DNA of 64,000 nt, from the NCBI GenBank assembly GCA_964615375.1, contig CAZTOW010000010.1, positions 124,001-188,000 on the forward strand, in the 5' to 3' direction. Origin of the DNA: CAZKWG01 sp964615375. Its GTDB lineage: Bacteria > Myxococcota_A > UBA796 > CAZKWG01. A model generated the notes under the pieces. That model ran no database searches and was not told where the DNA came from. It worked only from the letters and a program-made list of their open reading frames with translations. Both the position numbers and the translations under genes were made by a program. Positions 1 to 9,173 of the stretch are shown piece after piece. Each line of letters begins with the position of its first letter. Position 1 is the first letter of the stretch.

Positions 1-2
1 CC

Positions 3-716
3 TGGCTACAGGACCTGGTGGAGACCGGCGAGCTGAGCGGCGCGCCGGACGTGCTGCAGACCCTCTCCAAGGACAGGCCCTTCGTCTCGGCGCTCACCCG
101 CGCCGCCCTGGCCAACCCGCGAGGCCCGCTGGGGGTGCTGGGGCACGTGGACCTCGCCTGGGGGTGGAGCTTCCGCGATGAGAGCGCTGGCGGGGCCAGC
201 CGGGCCCAGCGCTTCGCCAGCCTGCTGCGCAGCGCGAGCGAGGGCGACCGCTTCGGGCTCAACCTGAGCGCCATCTCCAACGTGCAGAGAGGGATCGGCG
301 ACCGCCTGCTGGAGTACACGGAGCAGGAGCGGGAGGGGTCGCTCACACCTCAGGATCGGGCGCTGCGCGGCCACGACTGGATGACCTGGCACGATCTGGG
401 CTCCTGGGTGCTGCTGGGCGACCCCGCGGCCCGCCTGCCCCTGACTCAGGCCCCGCCCGTGCCGGTCGACCACCTCCTGCCCTTCTCCACCCAGAGCACG
501 ACACAGACCGCTCAGCCGGACACCCAACAGACCGCCGCCGCTCCCGCCGGACCCGACCTGGACACCCTGGAGACCCTGGTGCTGGCGAAGCTGGCCGGCG
601 AGCCGGACGTGCGCACACGGGCCGAGGCGATGGGCGTCGGGTGGCCCGAGCTGCGCCGCCTGGAGCAGACCTACACCGAGGCCGGGCGCCGCGCGCTCGC
701 CGCGCTCAGACGTTGA
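3..716 (+). CDS. C-terminal part of a C25/caspase-like protein (5' end outside window)
   Basis: The reading frame is open to the left edge, so only the last 237 residues are visible. A block near the start contains GHVDLAWGWSF, followed about 85 residues later by LLGDPAARL. From memory, clan CD proteins such as gingipain-type C25 peptidases and related bacterial caspase-like proteins end with a similar 'LxGDPxxxL' element, so I infer the tail of such a protease. The catalytic His/Cys region would lie outside the window. The last ~90 residues are a Gln/Thr/Ala/Pro linker followed by a short helical tail that looks helix-turn-helix-like (TRAEAMGVGWPELRRLE). The stop lies 19 bases before the start of the lysin-like gene, so the two are probably co-transcribed. 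Family assignment is tentative. Confidence 0.45.
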   Translation, partial: WLQDLVETGELSGAPDVLQTLSKDRPFVSALTRAALANPRGPLGVLGHVDLAWGWSFRDESAGGASRAQRFASLLRSASEGDRFGLNLSAISNVQRGIGDRLLEYTEQEREGSLTPQDRALRGHDWMTWHDLGSWVLLGDPAARLPLTQAPPVPVDHLLPFSTQSTTQTAQPDTQQTAAAPAGPDLDTLETLVLAKLAGEPDVRTRAEAMGVGWPELRRLEQTYTEAGRRALAALRR

Positions 717-735
717 ACCCTCACGGGAGCCACCC

Positions 736-2466
736 ATGCAGATCCTGAACCCTGGTGACTCGGGCGAGCTCGCCCTCTTCGTGCAGAGCCGCCTCGTCGA
801 GCTGGGCTTCGGCCCGCTGACGCTCACGGGCATCCTCGACGAGCCCACCCTGCGCGCGCTGGACAGCTTCCAGGACGAGCGCCAGATCCCGGAGAAGGAT
901 CTGGTCGGCGACCTCTCCTGGCTCGCGCTGCTGGACCTCGGCGTAGATGCCACGGACGCCCTCTCCTTCGGGCGCCTGGGCGCGAGCGTGCCCGACGACC
1001 TCGCCTTCCCCCGCGTCGATCCCGGCGGGACGGGGATGTACCTCAGCGAGGCCCAGCTCCGCCTGCGCGCCCTCGGCTACAGCACCGGCCAGGAGGACGT
1101 GCTGGGCCCACGCACGGAGGAGGCGCTGGTCAGCTTCCAGGCCAGCCGCAGCCTGGAGCGCACGGGGGCCATCGACGGCGAGACCCTCCTGGCCCTGCGC
1201 CTGGCGACCGCGCAGAGCGGCCCGCTCTTCCTCTTCGCCGACGAGGACGAGCTTCGCCCGTCCAAGCAGCCCGTGGCCTTCGGGCTGGAGAGCCGGGACG
1301 TGGATGGCGACGGCGGCTACCGCTACCGGCAGTTCGAAGACGGCGCGATCACCATCGTGGCGGGGCCCTCCGCCCGCGTGGTCGGCCTCACCCTGCGCAC
1401 GGGCCAGGCCTGGCAGGCGATCACGGCGGAGATCGGCCCCTTCCCGCTCGCGGACAAGGATCTGGCGCGCGGGGACAAGGGCGAGGGGGTGCGCGCGCTG
1501 CAGACCCGGCTGGTGGACCTGGGCTTTGGCCCGCTCAGCGTGGACGGCGACTTCGGCCAGGGAACGGAGAGCGCGCTCAAGCGCCTGCAGGCCGCCTGCG
1601 GGCTCCCCCCCTCGGGCAGGCTCGACGCCGCCACCCGGGCCCGGGTGGACGATCCCTGGCCCACCCTCGGCCTGGGCTACGAGGGCCCGGACCTGCGGGC
1701 CCTCCAGGAGCGACTCCGGGCCATGGGCGCGCCGATCACGAGCTGTAACGGTTGTTACACGGAGGACACAGCGGGCGCGGTGCGCTGGCTCCAGCAGCGC
1801 CAGGGCCTCCACGTGACCGGCGAGCTGGACGCCCGCACCCGCGGCCAGCTCCTCGGCGCGCAGGCCATCGAGCTCCCCGACGCCCTCGCCGAGACCGAGC
1901 AGCGCCGCCTGCGCGAGCTGCTCGAGCGCGGGCTCCCCAGCCTCCCCAAGGACGCCCAGGCGAAGGTCCGCGCCGTGCTCACCGAGGCGATCACCTGGGT
2001 GGGTCGGCGCGAGATCCCGAAGGGCTCCAACGGCGGCCCGCAGATCGACCCCATCACGGCGGACACGGTCCCCGCGGGCAAGGCGCGCCCGCCCTGGTGC
2101 GCGCTGGCCATCATGCACTGGATGAAGGTGGGCCTGGGCTGCGCGCGCTGGCAGGACACGCCTATCGGCTGGCGCAACGCGAGCTCGCTGGCCTTCGGCA
2201 AGTGGGGCGAGGACCACGGGCGCCTGCTCCCGGCCAGCGGGCCGGCGCCCGTGGGGAGCATCTTCGTCATGTACCGCGAGGGCTCCGGCTCAGACGCCGG
2301 CAAGCGGGCCGCGGGGGCCGGGCGCTGGGAGGGGCTCGGCCACACGGGGATGGTGGTGGCCGATCTGGGCGACGCGGTGGTGACGGTGGACGGGAACGTC
2401 AGCGACCGCTGCTGGTCGATGACCCGCAAGAAGAGCACGCTCCAGGGTTTCGTGATCTGGTGGTAG
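736..2466 (+). CDS. Peptidoglycan-binding (x4) CHAP-like hydrolase
   Basis: A 576-residue putative peptidoglycan amidase or endopeptidase. Four peptidoglycan_binding_1-like three-helix units are visible at about residues 5-62, 100-155, 238-300 and 312-372, each with the L-x-x-LG / G-x-(F/L)-G-x-x-T / F-Q pattern. The C-terminal 150 residues look like a CHAP/NlpC-type Cys hydrolase: a candidate catalytic Cys455 in PPWCA, His536 in GHTGM, and a polar residue in VDGN near 552-554. No signal peptide or membrane segment is seen, so export would need another route, such as a contractile tail, lysis or a holin. A GGGAG ribosome site sits 6 bases before the ATG. It directly follows the caspase-like gene. 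In this neighbourhood it could be a spike-associated lysin, an effector, or a release lysin; that choice is inference. Confidence 0.72.
   Translation: MQILNPGDSGELALFVQSRLVELGFGPLTLTGILDEPTLRALDSFQDERQIPEKDLVGDLSWLALLDLGVDATDALSFGRLGASVPDDLAFPRVDPGGTGMYLSEAQLRLRALGYSTGQEDVLGPRTEEALVSFQASRSLERTGAIDGETLLALRLATAQSGPLFLFADEDELRPSKQPVAFGLESRDVDGDGGYRYRQFEDGAITIVAGPSARVVGLTLRTGQAWQAITAEIGPFPLADKDLARGDKGEGVRALQTRLVDLGFGPLSVDGDFGQGTESALKRLQAACGLPPSGRLDAATRARVDDPWPTLGLGYEGPDLRALQERLRAMGAPITSCNGCYTEDTAGAVRWLQQRQGLHVTGELDARTRGQLLGAQAIELPDALAETEQRRLRELLERGLPSLPKDAQAKVRAVLTEAITWVGRREIPKGSNGGPQIDPITADTVPAGKARPPWCALAIMHWMKVGLGCARWQDTPIGWRNASSLAFGKWGEDHGRLLPASGPAPVGSIFVMYREGSGSDAGKRAAGAGRWEGLGHTGMVVADLGDAVVTVDGNVSDRCWSMTRKKSTLQGFVIWW
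1744..1759. repeat. Perfect inverted repeat inside the hydrolase gene
   Basis: TGTAAC and GTTACA arms separated by GGTT form a 6-4-6 palindrome. It lies in coding sequence (SCNGCY), in a short patch of unusually AT-rich codons. Function unknown. Confidence 0.5.
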
Positions 2467-2480
2467 GACAGATTCTGTCC
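2466..2480. repeat. Perfect 7-1-7 palindrome after the hydrolase stop
   Basis: GGACAGA-T-TCTGTCC begins on the last base of the hydrolase stop codon and is the only clear structure in the 87-base gap before the Rpn gene. It has no T-run, so it could be a weak terminator hairpin or an operator for the downstream gene. Confidence 0.4.
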
Positions 2481-2553
2481 GCTTCCAACCCAGCCCGCTT
2501 GCGCCCTCGTGGCCGCTCGATAAGCCTGCGCGCGAGGTCCGCGCCAGGCTCCA

Positions 2554-3579
2554 ATGCCCCTCCAAGCTCATGATCGCCTCTTCAAGTCCCTGCTCACGGA
2601 CGGGGCCGCGCTGCTCGGGCTGCTCCGCCTGGCGCTCCCCGAACAGGCGCTGGACGGCGTCGAGCCCGCGCAGGTCCGCGCGCTCGACCCGGCCCTGCCC
2701 CGCGGGCGGCGGGCGCGCTACCCCGACCGGCTGGTCGAGCTGCGTCACCCCTCCGGCGATCGGCTCCTGATCCTCATCGAGCATCAGGCGCGCGCCGAGC
2801 GGGACATGGCCCTGCGCCTCCTGGAGGAGGCGATCCTCCTCACGCGGCGTGAGCTCAGCGCCTCCCGCCGCGCGCGGGCCGGGATGCCCAAGGTGCTGGC
2901 CCTGGTCGTGGCTCAGGGAGCGCGCCCCTGGAGTGAGCCCGCTGCGCTCTCCCAGGCCCACACCTTCCGCGTCCCCGCCCTGGAGAGCCTGCGCCCCCTC
3001 CTCCCCGAGCTGCGCTACGCCCTGCTGGAGCTCCGCACGCTCGACCCGAGCCGGCTCCCCGAGCACCCGCGCCTCCGTCTGGGCCTGCGCCTGCTCGGCC
3101 GCGCGCAAGAGCGGAACCCCTGGCCGCTCCTGCTGGAGGAGGCCACGTCGCTGAGGGCGCTGGTGGAGGGCGACGACCGTGAAGCTCTCCGCCAGGTCGT
3201 CTCCTACGCCGCGGAGATCGCGGCCTCCCCTCCGCCGCCGGGCTTCTCGCGTGATCTCGCCCGCGCCGCGGGTTATCCTCTCCCCGAGGTGTTCATGAGC
3301 TGGGCCAGTCAGCTTCGCCGACAAGGACGTCAGAAAGGACGTCAGGAAGGGCGCCAGGAAGGGCGCCAGGAAGGGCGCCACGAGGGCATCGTCGAGGGCG
3401 AGCGCCGCGGCGAGATCGTCGGTCAGCGCCGCCTGCTCCAGCGCCTCCTGGAGCGGCGCTTCGGCCCGCTGGAGCCCGAGCTGGCCGCGCGCATCGAGGC
3501 CGCAGACCTGGACCAGATCGCGCTCTGGACGGACCGGCTGCTCACGGAGACGACGGCGGAGGCGGTGCTGGGGCCTTGA
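2554..3579 (+). CDS. Rpn/YhgA-like PD-(D/E)XK nuclease family protein
   Basis: A 341-residue member of the Rpn (Transposase_31, recombination-promoting nuclease) group. The N-terminus 'HDRLFKSLL' is typical. The predicted metal-binding residues are D58 in YPDRL and the E76-H-Q78 triad on the hydrophobic strand LLILIEHQ, matching the D...ExQ nuclease core. After a helical middle comes a run of GRQE repeats encoded by 12-base tandem units, then a DUF4351-like helical tail. Known Rpn proteins are DNA endonucleases, and several act in recombination or phage defence. It probably cleaves DNA; whether it serves the neighbouring genes is unknown. The 3' end overlaps the convergent CHAT gene by 38 bases. 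No strong ribosome site precedes the chosen ATG, so the start is moderately sure. Confidence 0.75.
   Translation: MPLQAHDRLFKSLLTDGAALLGLLRLALPEQALDGVEPAQVRALDPALPRGRRARYPDRLVELRHPSGDRLLILIEHQARAERDMALRLLEEAILLTRRELSASRRARAGMPKVLALVVAQGARPWSEPAALSQAHTFRVPALESLRPLLPELRYALLELRTLDPSRLPEHPRLRLGLRLLGRAQERNPWPLLLEEATSLRALVEGDDREALRQVVSYAAEIAASPPPPGFSRDLARAAGYPLPEVFMSWASQLRRQGRQKGRQEGRQEGRQEGRHEGIVEGERRGEIVGQRRLLQRLLERRFGPLEPELAARIEAADLDQIALWTDRLLTETTAEAVLGP
3325..3384 (+). repeat. 12-bp tandem repeat (five units) in the Rpn gene
   Basis: Five adjoining units of the form GG(A/G)CG(T/C)CA(G/C)(G/A)A(A/G) encode GRQ(K/E) repeats. Units three and four are identical. Unit-number change keeps the frame, so strains may differ in linker length. 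Confidence 0.85.
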
Positions 3580-6500
3580 GGGCCGCCTGCCGCTCCTCGC
3601 AGGCGGCGATCTGCTCCTCGGCCTCCTCGTCGGTCGCGCCGAGCGCCCGTACCCGCGTCGCGACGTCCAGGCAGTCATCGGTAGCGCGCCAGAGCGTGTC
3701 AGGCAGTGACTGGAGCCTGGCGAGCGGCATGCGCTCCAGGCGGCCTGTGCGGTCCAGCCAGGCCAGCTCCTCGAGCTTGGGGGAGAAGGCCACGCTCAGG
3801 ATAGGCTCACTCCGGCCCAGACCCACGCCCTGGAAGCTGGAGCCCAGCGCCCAGAGCCGGACCTCGCCTGCCCCGTCCTGGGAGAGCAGCCAGGCACCGC
3901 TCGGGTCGGACTCCAGGAGGCTCACGGCAGGGCCCCTGCGCGCGCGCAGAGGCACAGGCTCGTCCAAGGTGCTCACGACCTCGAAGACCTCTCCGGTTGA
4001 GCACCCCACAGCTACCCCCTCCCCCTCCAGGAGCGCGAGCGGCTCGAGCGCGGACGGAGCCCCCGATGGACAGGGGGAGGGTCGGGTCCACTCGCCGCTC
4101 TCGGACCACCACAGGATGCCCTCCAAGCCGGCCTCGAAGATCGACTCGCCGTCCGGAGAGGGTGCAGCCAGCCCGTCTTCGGAGACCTCGCGGAGCACGC
4201 TCAGGTCACCAGCCTCCGAGCGGCGCCAGAAACCATAGCTGCCCCCAGGGCGAATGGCAAAGACGTAGCGACCGTCCTTGGAGAGCTGCACCTCACTCGC
4301 GGCGGCGAGCTCAGGGTAATGGGCAACTGCGTCCTGCCCTTGGGGTCCGAGTGACTCCACCCCCCGATCCCATATGTACCATTGCTGGTCGCAATCATGG
4401 ACAAGGAATGTGCCTGCTGGGCCCGCCGCGAACACCCTGGCCCCTGAGCATCGTACCAGATCACCAAACCCGTTCTCTTGCTGCAATACCTGACCCTGAG
4501 TGGACTCAAAGGCAAGGGAAGCGGTGCTCCCGAGCCAGTTGGGATCCTCCACCACCCGTAGAAGCATGTCGCCGCCCTCCACGAGGAGACACCCACCCTG
4601 CTCCCTCGGAGACGCGCAGTTGCCTTGCATCATCACCCGCTCATCTCCGGGTTGGTTGACCGCTACGCTCTGATCAGACAGGCCCACCAGCAGGGTCCAG
4701 TATTCGAACAATGGCTGCTTGACCCAGTCCAATGTGACGGGTGCTGCGTCACCAATGACATACCTCTGCGAGCTGCGGCCGGGCAGGCTCCATGCCCTCA
4801 ACGTCCCGTCAAGGTCAGCTCCAGCCGAGACGAGCTGGCCATCGGCGTGCCCCACTGCGCTCACACGGCCCTCGTGACCTTCCAGGACATCCCATGTGCC
4901 GGCGCGCTCATCGCTCCAGATTTCCGGTCCGGTGAACCGTACGCTGCCGTCACTCGACGATACGACATAGGTGAGCTCCATGCAGTCAAACCTGGAGACA
5001 TCATCATCAATTGAGGTAATCAACCTCGACAACTGCACGAGATCCCGCCGCTCCAGGGCCCCCGAGCTGTACCCGATCAGCAAGCTCAGAGGCTCATCGA
5101 AGCTGATCGACACCGGCTCACCTCTCTTCATCGCTTCGGACGCTCCCTGTCTCAATTGCGTCTCATGCCCGGTCATCCGACCATCGATCAACATGTAGAG
5201 TAGATTGTACAGGGCCACCCCTCCGCCGGATCTACCAACATCCAGCACCATGGAGGCCATCCCGGAGCTGAGACGCTCCGGCCACGGACGAAGGTCAAAG
5301 GACCACAGTTCGTTCTCCCCACCTTCCGTGAGATCGCGCCTCAACACGGCCGCGCTCTTCGCCAGTGGATCGATCCGACCGTCGTACTCGATGTCCCCAG
5401 CGATTACGCGATCAGTATCACTCAACAACCCCTCCTTCGACCAGATTCGATTCAACCGAGCCCGGTGGCCCCGACGTCGCACCACGTGAGCGCTCTTGTA
5501 GGCCCCACCATCGCCGGCCAGCCTGAGACGCACCGGCGCGCCTGGGGTCAGCACGAGGATCTGATCATTCGACCATCCAGCCCATGCGCTCGCGACCACC
5601 GGCCCGAGCGTGCCCAGTTCCTCGCTCGGAGTCCAGCTCTCCACCTCCTGGTCTCGCGGAGCTCCCCACCAGATCTGATTGGCGTTCGAGAGCACCGCGG
5701 AGCGCCCGTCGTCGCTCACGGCGTCGATGCGCGTCGGTTGTCCGTCGAGGCTCACACAGCGCTCGAGCGCGCCGCCAACCGCCACAATATTGGACAACAC
5801 ACACAGTCTCGAGTCTTGTTCATTGGACTGGAGTACGAAGACCCCAGCGCCAGACACGTGGCTCACCCCCGTAGCCGCGTCCACCACCCCCTCCGCCAGC
5901 ACCTCAGCCTCCCCGCCTTCCCCTGGCCGCCAGCGCAGGAGCCGGCCGCCCGCGTCCCGAATCAACACGACCCCCTCCAGCTCGTGCGTGGGCGGATCGT
6001 CCCAGCTCAGGAACTCCACCACCGGGTAAGGCAACCCGCGCACGACCCGCTCCGCCAGGGGCATGCCCAACACCTCCCCCGCCAGGTCGGCCCAGCCGGG
6101 GATCTCCATCGGATCCTCGGCGTACACCTCCCGCAACATGACCGCAGCCAGGGTCGGGTCCTCGTCCACCAACGCCGACGCCCTCTGTACGATCTCCTGG
6201 TCGTGCGACTGGAGGTTCAGGGCCAGCGCCTGTGCCTTCGCCTCATCCAGCATCTGGAGCGCGCCGTCTCGGAGCGCCTCAGCCGCCTGGGCCTGTTCGG
6301 TCGCCCGCGCCGCGGCGAGCTCCGCGAGCCCTTGCGCCCGGGCGGCCTTCTCCGCGGCGATCACCGCGTCCGCCGCCCGCGCCTCGGCCTCCACCGCGTC
6401 CCTCTCCTTGTCCGCCGCTCTGGCGATCGCCTCGTTGGCCTTCCCCCTCTCCTCCTCAGCGATCGCGGTGGCCTTCTTCGCCTCGGCGATAGCGGCGTTG

Positions 6501-9022
6501 GCCTTCCCTCTCTCCTCCGCTGCGTTCGTTCGCTCCTCCCGAGCGACCCTGCGCTCATGGACCGCCAACCCGATCAGGAAGAGCACGCCCACCGCCACCA
6601 CGGCAGAGGCCAGCAGCGTCCTCCGCGCCCGCAGGCTCTCTCGGGCGATGCGCGCCCGCTCCGCCTCGACCAGCGCCGCCTCGCGCTCGGCCGCCTCGCG
6701 CGCCGCGCGCTCGGAGTCCTCGATGAAGGCCAGGACCTCGGCGGGCAGCTCGCCGGGGAAGCGCTCGCGCATCTCCGCCGCCGCCGCGAGCTGGGCGCCG
6801 CGCAGCACGAAGCCCGGCTCCCGCTCCCGCTCGGACAGGAGCCCGCGCAGCCAGTCTCGCGCCGCCCGCGCCTCGGCCCCCTCCTCCAGCCAGCTCCCCA
6901 GGGTGGGCCAGCGCCGGATCAGGGCCTCGTGCGCGATCTCCAGCGTGGTGGGGTGCGTGGCGTCCCCCTGATCGCACACCAGGAGCCGGGCCTCCACCAG
7001 CCTGTCCAGGACCCGCCCAGCCCCCTCCCCAAGTTCGGCCAGCAGCGCGTCGGCGGGCTTGCGGCGGCGGGTGGAGGTGGTCGTCTGCCCGCTCCAGGCG
7101 ACGAGCTCGGTGAGCATCCGCCGCGCGGTCCAACGATCCTGCTCCTGTAACGCCTGGATCACACCGTCGGCATGCCGGCTGAGCGCCCCATCCACCCCGC
7201 CGATCTCGTTCTCGTAGGCCTCCAGCGTGAGCAGGCGCCCCCTCCGCCCCTGCCAGAGCAGGTCCAGCGCATGCTGCACCAGCGGCAGGGAGCCGGGCTC
7301 CATCCCGACATCCTCGAGGATCCGCTCACACAGGCCGCTCTCCAGCGCCAGCCCCACCACCTGAGCGGGCCGGGAGATGGCCCGCGCCAGCTCCTCGGGC
7401 GTCAGGCGCGGGATGTAGGCCCGATGGTCGTCCGCGTAGGCGAGCGCGTCCAGGCGCCACCCTTCGGGGAGCGGCACCTCCCCCAGCCGGTCCAGGTAGT
7501 CGCCCCGGATCGCGGCGAGGACGCGCACCTTCTTCTGCATCGCCTCCCAGAGCAGGGCCGCGCTGGCCGCGATCTCCTCTCGCGAGGCCCCGTGGGTGAA
7601 CAGCTCCTCGAACTGGTCCACCAGGAGCAGCCGCTCCCCCTCCTCCCCCAGCGCGGCCAGCGCCTCCTGCAGGAGCGCCAGCGGGTGGGCGCCCGGCCGC
7701 ATCGCGTGCACATGGAGGCCCGGCCAGCGCTCCTCCAGGGCCGGCAGCACCCCCGCCGCCAGCAGGCTCGTCTTGCCCACCCCCGAGGGCCCCGCCACGA
7801 ACAGGAGATCGGGCACCCCTGGCGTCTCCACCAGGGCCGCCAGCTCGGCGACCACCTCCTGCACCACCCGCTCGCGCCCGAAGAAGAAGGGGCGGTGCTC
7901 GCGCCGAAAGGGCAGCAGCCCGCGGTAGGGCCGGAACACGACCGGCCGCGTGTCCAGCCCGTCCTCGGCCCGCGCCAGGAGCTGCAGCGCGGCGCTGTCC
8001 AGGGTGGGGAGCCCGACCAGCGCCTGCTGCGCGGCCAGCAGCGCGTCCTCCAGGCTGCGCTGCTGACGGAGCAGCCCCTCGTAAAGGGCGGCGCACACGC
8101 GGTTGGCCCCCTCGATCGACACCGGGATGCGGAAGGCAATTACAGATGTTACACCGGCTCTATGGACGACTTGAGCTAGACTACCTAGCTGAGAGTCCAC
8201 GCTGCTCCAGCCCCCCGAGCCGCAGGCGCAGAGCACCACCAGACGGAGGCCCGCCGCCGCGGGCGCGATCAGCCTCGTCAGCGCCGCGGCGTCCAGCACC
8301 TCGGGCTGCCCGTCCGGCCCGTGCAGCGCGAGCCCGCCCTGGGCGCCCGGCACCCCGTGGCAGAGCAGGTGCAGCACGCTGGGGCTGCGGCCCAGGGCCT
8401 CCTCCAGCGCGCGCGCGCCGGCTCTGGGCAGCACCTCGAGGTGGAGGGGCGCCAGCGGGCTGGCCGCCTCGACCGAGCCGCGGATCACCTGCTCCTGCGC
8501 GCGCCAGGGCACCGGATCCGCGGCGTCTGACCAGGCGAAGAGCACGCGCCCACCCACGGGCCGCGGCTCCACCCCGGTCGAGCTCGTCCCCGGCCAGGCG
8601 TAGCGCAGGAGCACCTGGGGCTGCTCGCTCAGGCGCTTCTTCGTCGAGCGCAGCGGCACCAGCTCCCAGGGCAGCGCGTAGAGCTCCGCCGCCCCCGCGA
8701 TGAAGTCCACGAAGACCCGCCGCCCCTGGGCGACGGCCTCCCCGATGGCCGCGTCCGCCCGCTCCCAGCCGGCCAGCAGTAGGATGCGGCGCAGGCGCTC
8801 GCCCAGGCGCCAGACCGCCTGCTCGTCGGGATCGGGCCGGGCGATCTCGGCGAGATCGCGGGCCAGCGCCTCGTCCCAGTGGAGCTCGAAGCCCTGATAC
8901 ACGCCGCCCGCCTCGCGCAGCAGGTAGCTCTGGACCCCGGCGGCGAAGGCGTGCGGGTCCCAGCTCTCCCGCGCGCGGGCGAGCTCCAGGGTCAGGCAGA
9001 GCGGGGGGCGGGCTGGCTCCAT
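3542..9022 (-). CDS. CHAT protease - nSTAND1 ATPase - TM - coiled coil - WD40 protein
   Basis: An 1826-residue signalling protease. Residues 1-350 form a CHAT (caspase-like, clan CD) domain with the His222-Gly pair in LLCHG and the Cys267 nucleophile in VLCACGSG. Residues ~364-720 are a STAND ATPase of the nSTAND1 type: entry motif RPYRGLLPF and FFFGRE, Walker A GPSGVGKTS at 411-419, Walker B LLLVDQFEE at 465-473. A transmembrane helix lies near 800-822 within a long charged coiled coil (~735-915). The rest is a divergent WD40-like propeller. STAND proteins are normally triggered by ligand binding at the sensor and oligomerise; CHAT domains then cut target proteins. It starts divergently from the small membrane protein/kinase operon across the palindrome at 9097. 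The WD40 half is visibly less GC-rich than the rest. Target unknown. Confidence 0.88.
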   Translation of the reverse strand: MEPARPPLCLTLELARARESWDPHAFAAGVQSYLLREAGGVYQGFELHWDEALARDLAEIARPDPDEQAVWRLGERLRRILLLAGWERADAAIGEAVAQGRRVFVDFIAGAAELYALPWELVPLRSTKKRLSEQPQVLLRYAWPGTSSTGVEPRPVGGRVLFAWSDAADPVPWRAQEQVIRGSVEAASPLAPLHLEVLPRAGARALEEALGRSPSVLHLLCHGVPGAQGGLALHGPDGQPEVLDAAALTRLIAPAAAGLRLVVLCACGSGGWSSVDSQLGSLAQVVHRAGVTSVIAFRIPVSIEGANRVCAALYEGLLRQQRSLEDALLAAQQALVGLPTLDSAALQLLARAEDGLDTRPVVFRPYRGLLPFRREHRPFFFGRERVVQEVVAELAALVETPGVPDLLFVAGPSGVGKTSLLAAGVLPALEERWPGLHVHAMRPGAHPLALLQEALAALGEEGERLLLVDQFEELFTHGASREEIAASAALLWEAMQKKVRVLAAIRGDYLDRLGEVPLPEGWRLDALAYADDHRAYIPRLTPEELARAISRPAQVVGLALESGLCERILEDVGMEPGSLPLVQHALDLLWQGRRGRLLTLEAYENEIGGVDGALSRHADGVIQALQEQDRWTARRMLTELVAWSGQTTTSTRRRKPADALLAELGEGAGRVLDRLVEARLLVCDQGDATHPTTLEIAHEALIRRWPTLGSWLEEGAEARAARDWLRGLLSEREREPGFVLRGAQLAAAAEMRERFPGELPAEVLAFIEDSERAAREAAEREAALVEAERARIARESLRARRTLLASAVVAVGVLFLIGLAVHERRVAREERTNAAEERGKANAAIAEAKKATAIAEEERGKANEAIARAADKERDAVEAEARAADAVIAAEKAARAQGLAELAAARATEQAQAAEALRDGALQMLDEAKAQALALNLQSHDQEIVQRASALVDEDPTLAAVMLREVYAEDPMEIPGWADLAGEVLGMPLAERVVRGLPYPVVEFLSWDDPPTHELEGVVLIRDAGGRLLRWRPGEGGEAEVLAEGVVDAATGVSHVSGAGVFVLQSNEQDSRLCVLSNIVAVGGALERCVSLDGQPTRIDAVSDDGRSAVLSNANQIWWGAPRDQEVESWTPSEELGTLGPVVASAWAGWSNDQILVLTPGAPVRLRLAGDGGAYKSAHVVRRRGHRARLNRIWSKEGLLSDTDRVIAGDIEYDGRIDPLAKSAAVLRRDLTEGGENELWSFDLRPWPERLSSGMASMVLDVGRSGGGVALYNLLYMLIDGRMTGHETQLRQGASEAMKRGEPVSISFDEPLSLLIGYSSGALERRDLVQLSRLITSIDDDVSRFDCMELTYVVSSSDGSVRFTGPEIWSDERAGTWDVLEGHEGRVSAVGHADGQLVSAGADLDGTLRAWSLPGRSSQRYVIGDAAPVTLDWVKQPLFEYWTLLVGLSDQSVAVNQPGDERVMMQGNCASPREQGGCLLVEGGDMLLRVVEDPNWLGSTASLAFESTQGQVLQQENGFGDLVRCSGARVFAAGPAGTFLVHDCDQQWYIWDRGVESLGPQGQDAVAHYPELAAASEVQLSKDGRYVFAIRPGGSYGFWRRSEAGDLSVLREVSEDGLAAPSPDGESIFEAGLEGILWWSESGEWTRPSPCPSGAPSALEPLALLEGEGVAVGCSTGEVFEVVSTLDEPVPLRARRGPAVSLLESDPSGAWLLSQDGAGEVRLWALGSSFQGVGLGRSEPILSVAFSPKLEELAWLDRTGRLERMPLARLQSLPDTLWRATDDCLDVATRVRALGATDEEAEEQIAACEERQAALKAPAPPPPSSP

Positions 9023-9096
9023 CGTCCTCGTGAGGCTGGGGTGAATCTGGAGCCCTCATCATGCAGCCCGAGTCAGACCGACTTCACCACGTAGAT

Positions 9097-9116
9097 ATTT
9101 CGAGATTTCTCGAAAT
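9097..9116. promoter_or_regulatory. Operator-like palindrome, site 1
   Basis: Arms ATTTCGAGA and TCTCGAAAT separated by TT form a perfect 9-2-9 palindrome in the 151-base divergent gap, 75 bases before the CHAT gene start and 58 bases before the rightward gene start. The core CGAGA-N2-TCTCG recurs in the two other divergent gaps, near 18042-18073 and at 48234-48245. Confidence 0.7.
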
Positions 9117-9173
9117 TACCGAACATGAACACCGCATACGGATGTGCGGTAGGCTGCGCCCAGGAGCGAGCCC

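Noticed and set aside
5465..7150. Long rightward frame opposite the CHAT/STAND gene
   Set aside because: GC-rich codons on the minus strand leave open shadows. The translation is Arg/Pro/Gln-rich without motifs, while the minus strand has clear CHAT and STAND motifs.
8176..8188. Insertion-sequence footprints at the CTAG pairs
   Set aside because: No target duplications, inverted ends or frame interruptions; the codons run in frame through each pair.
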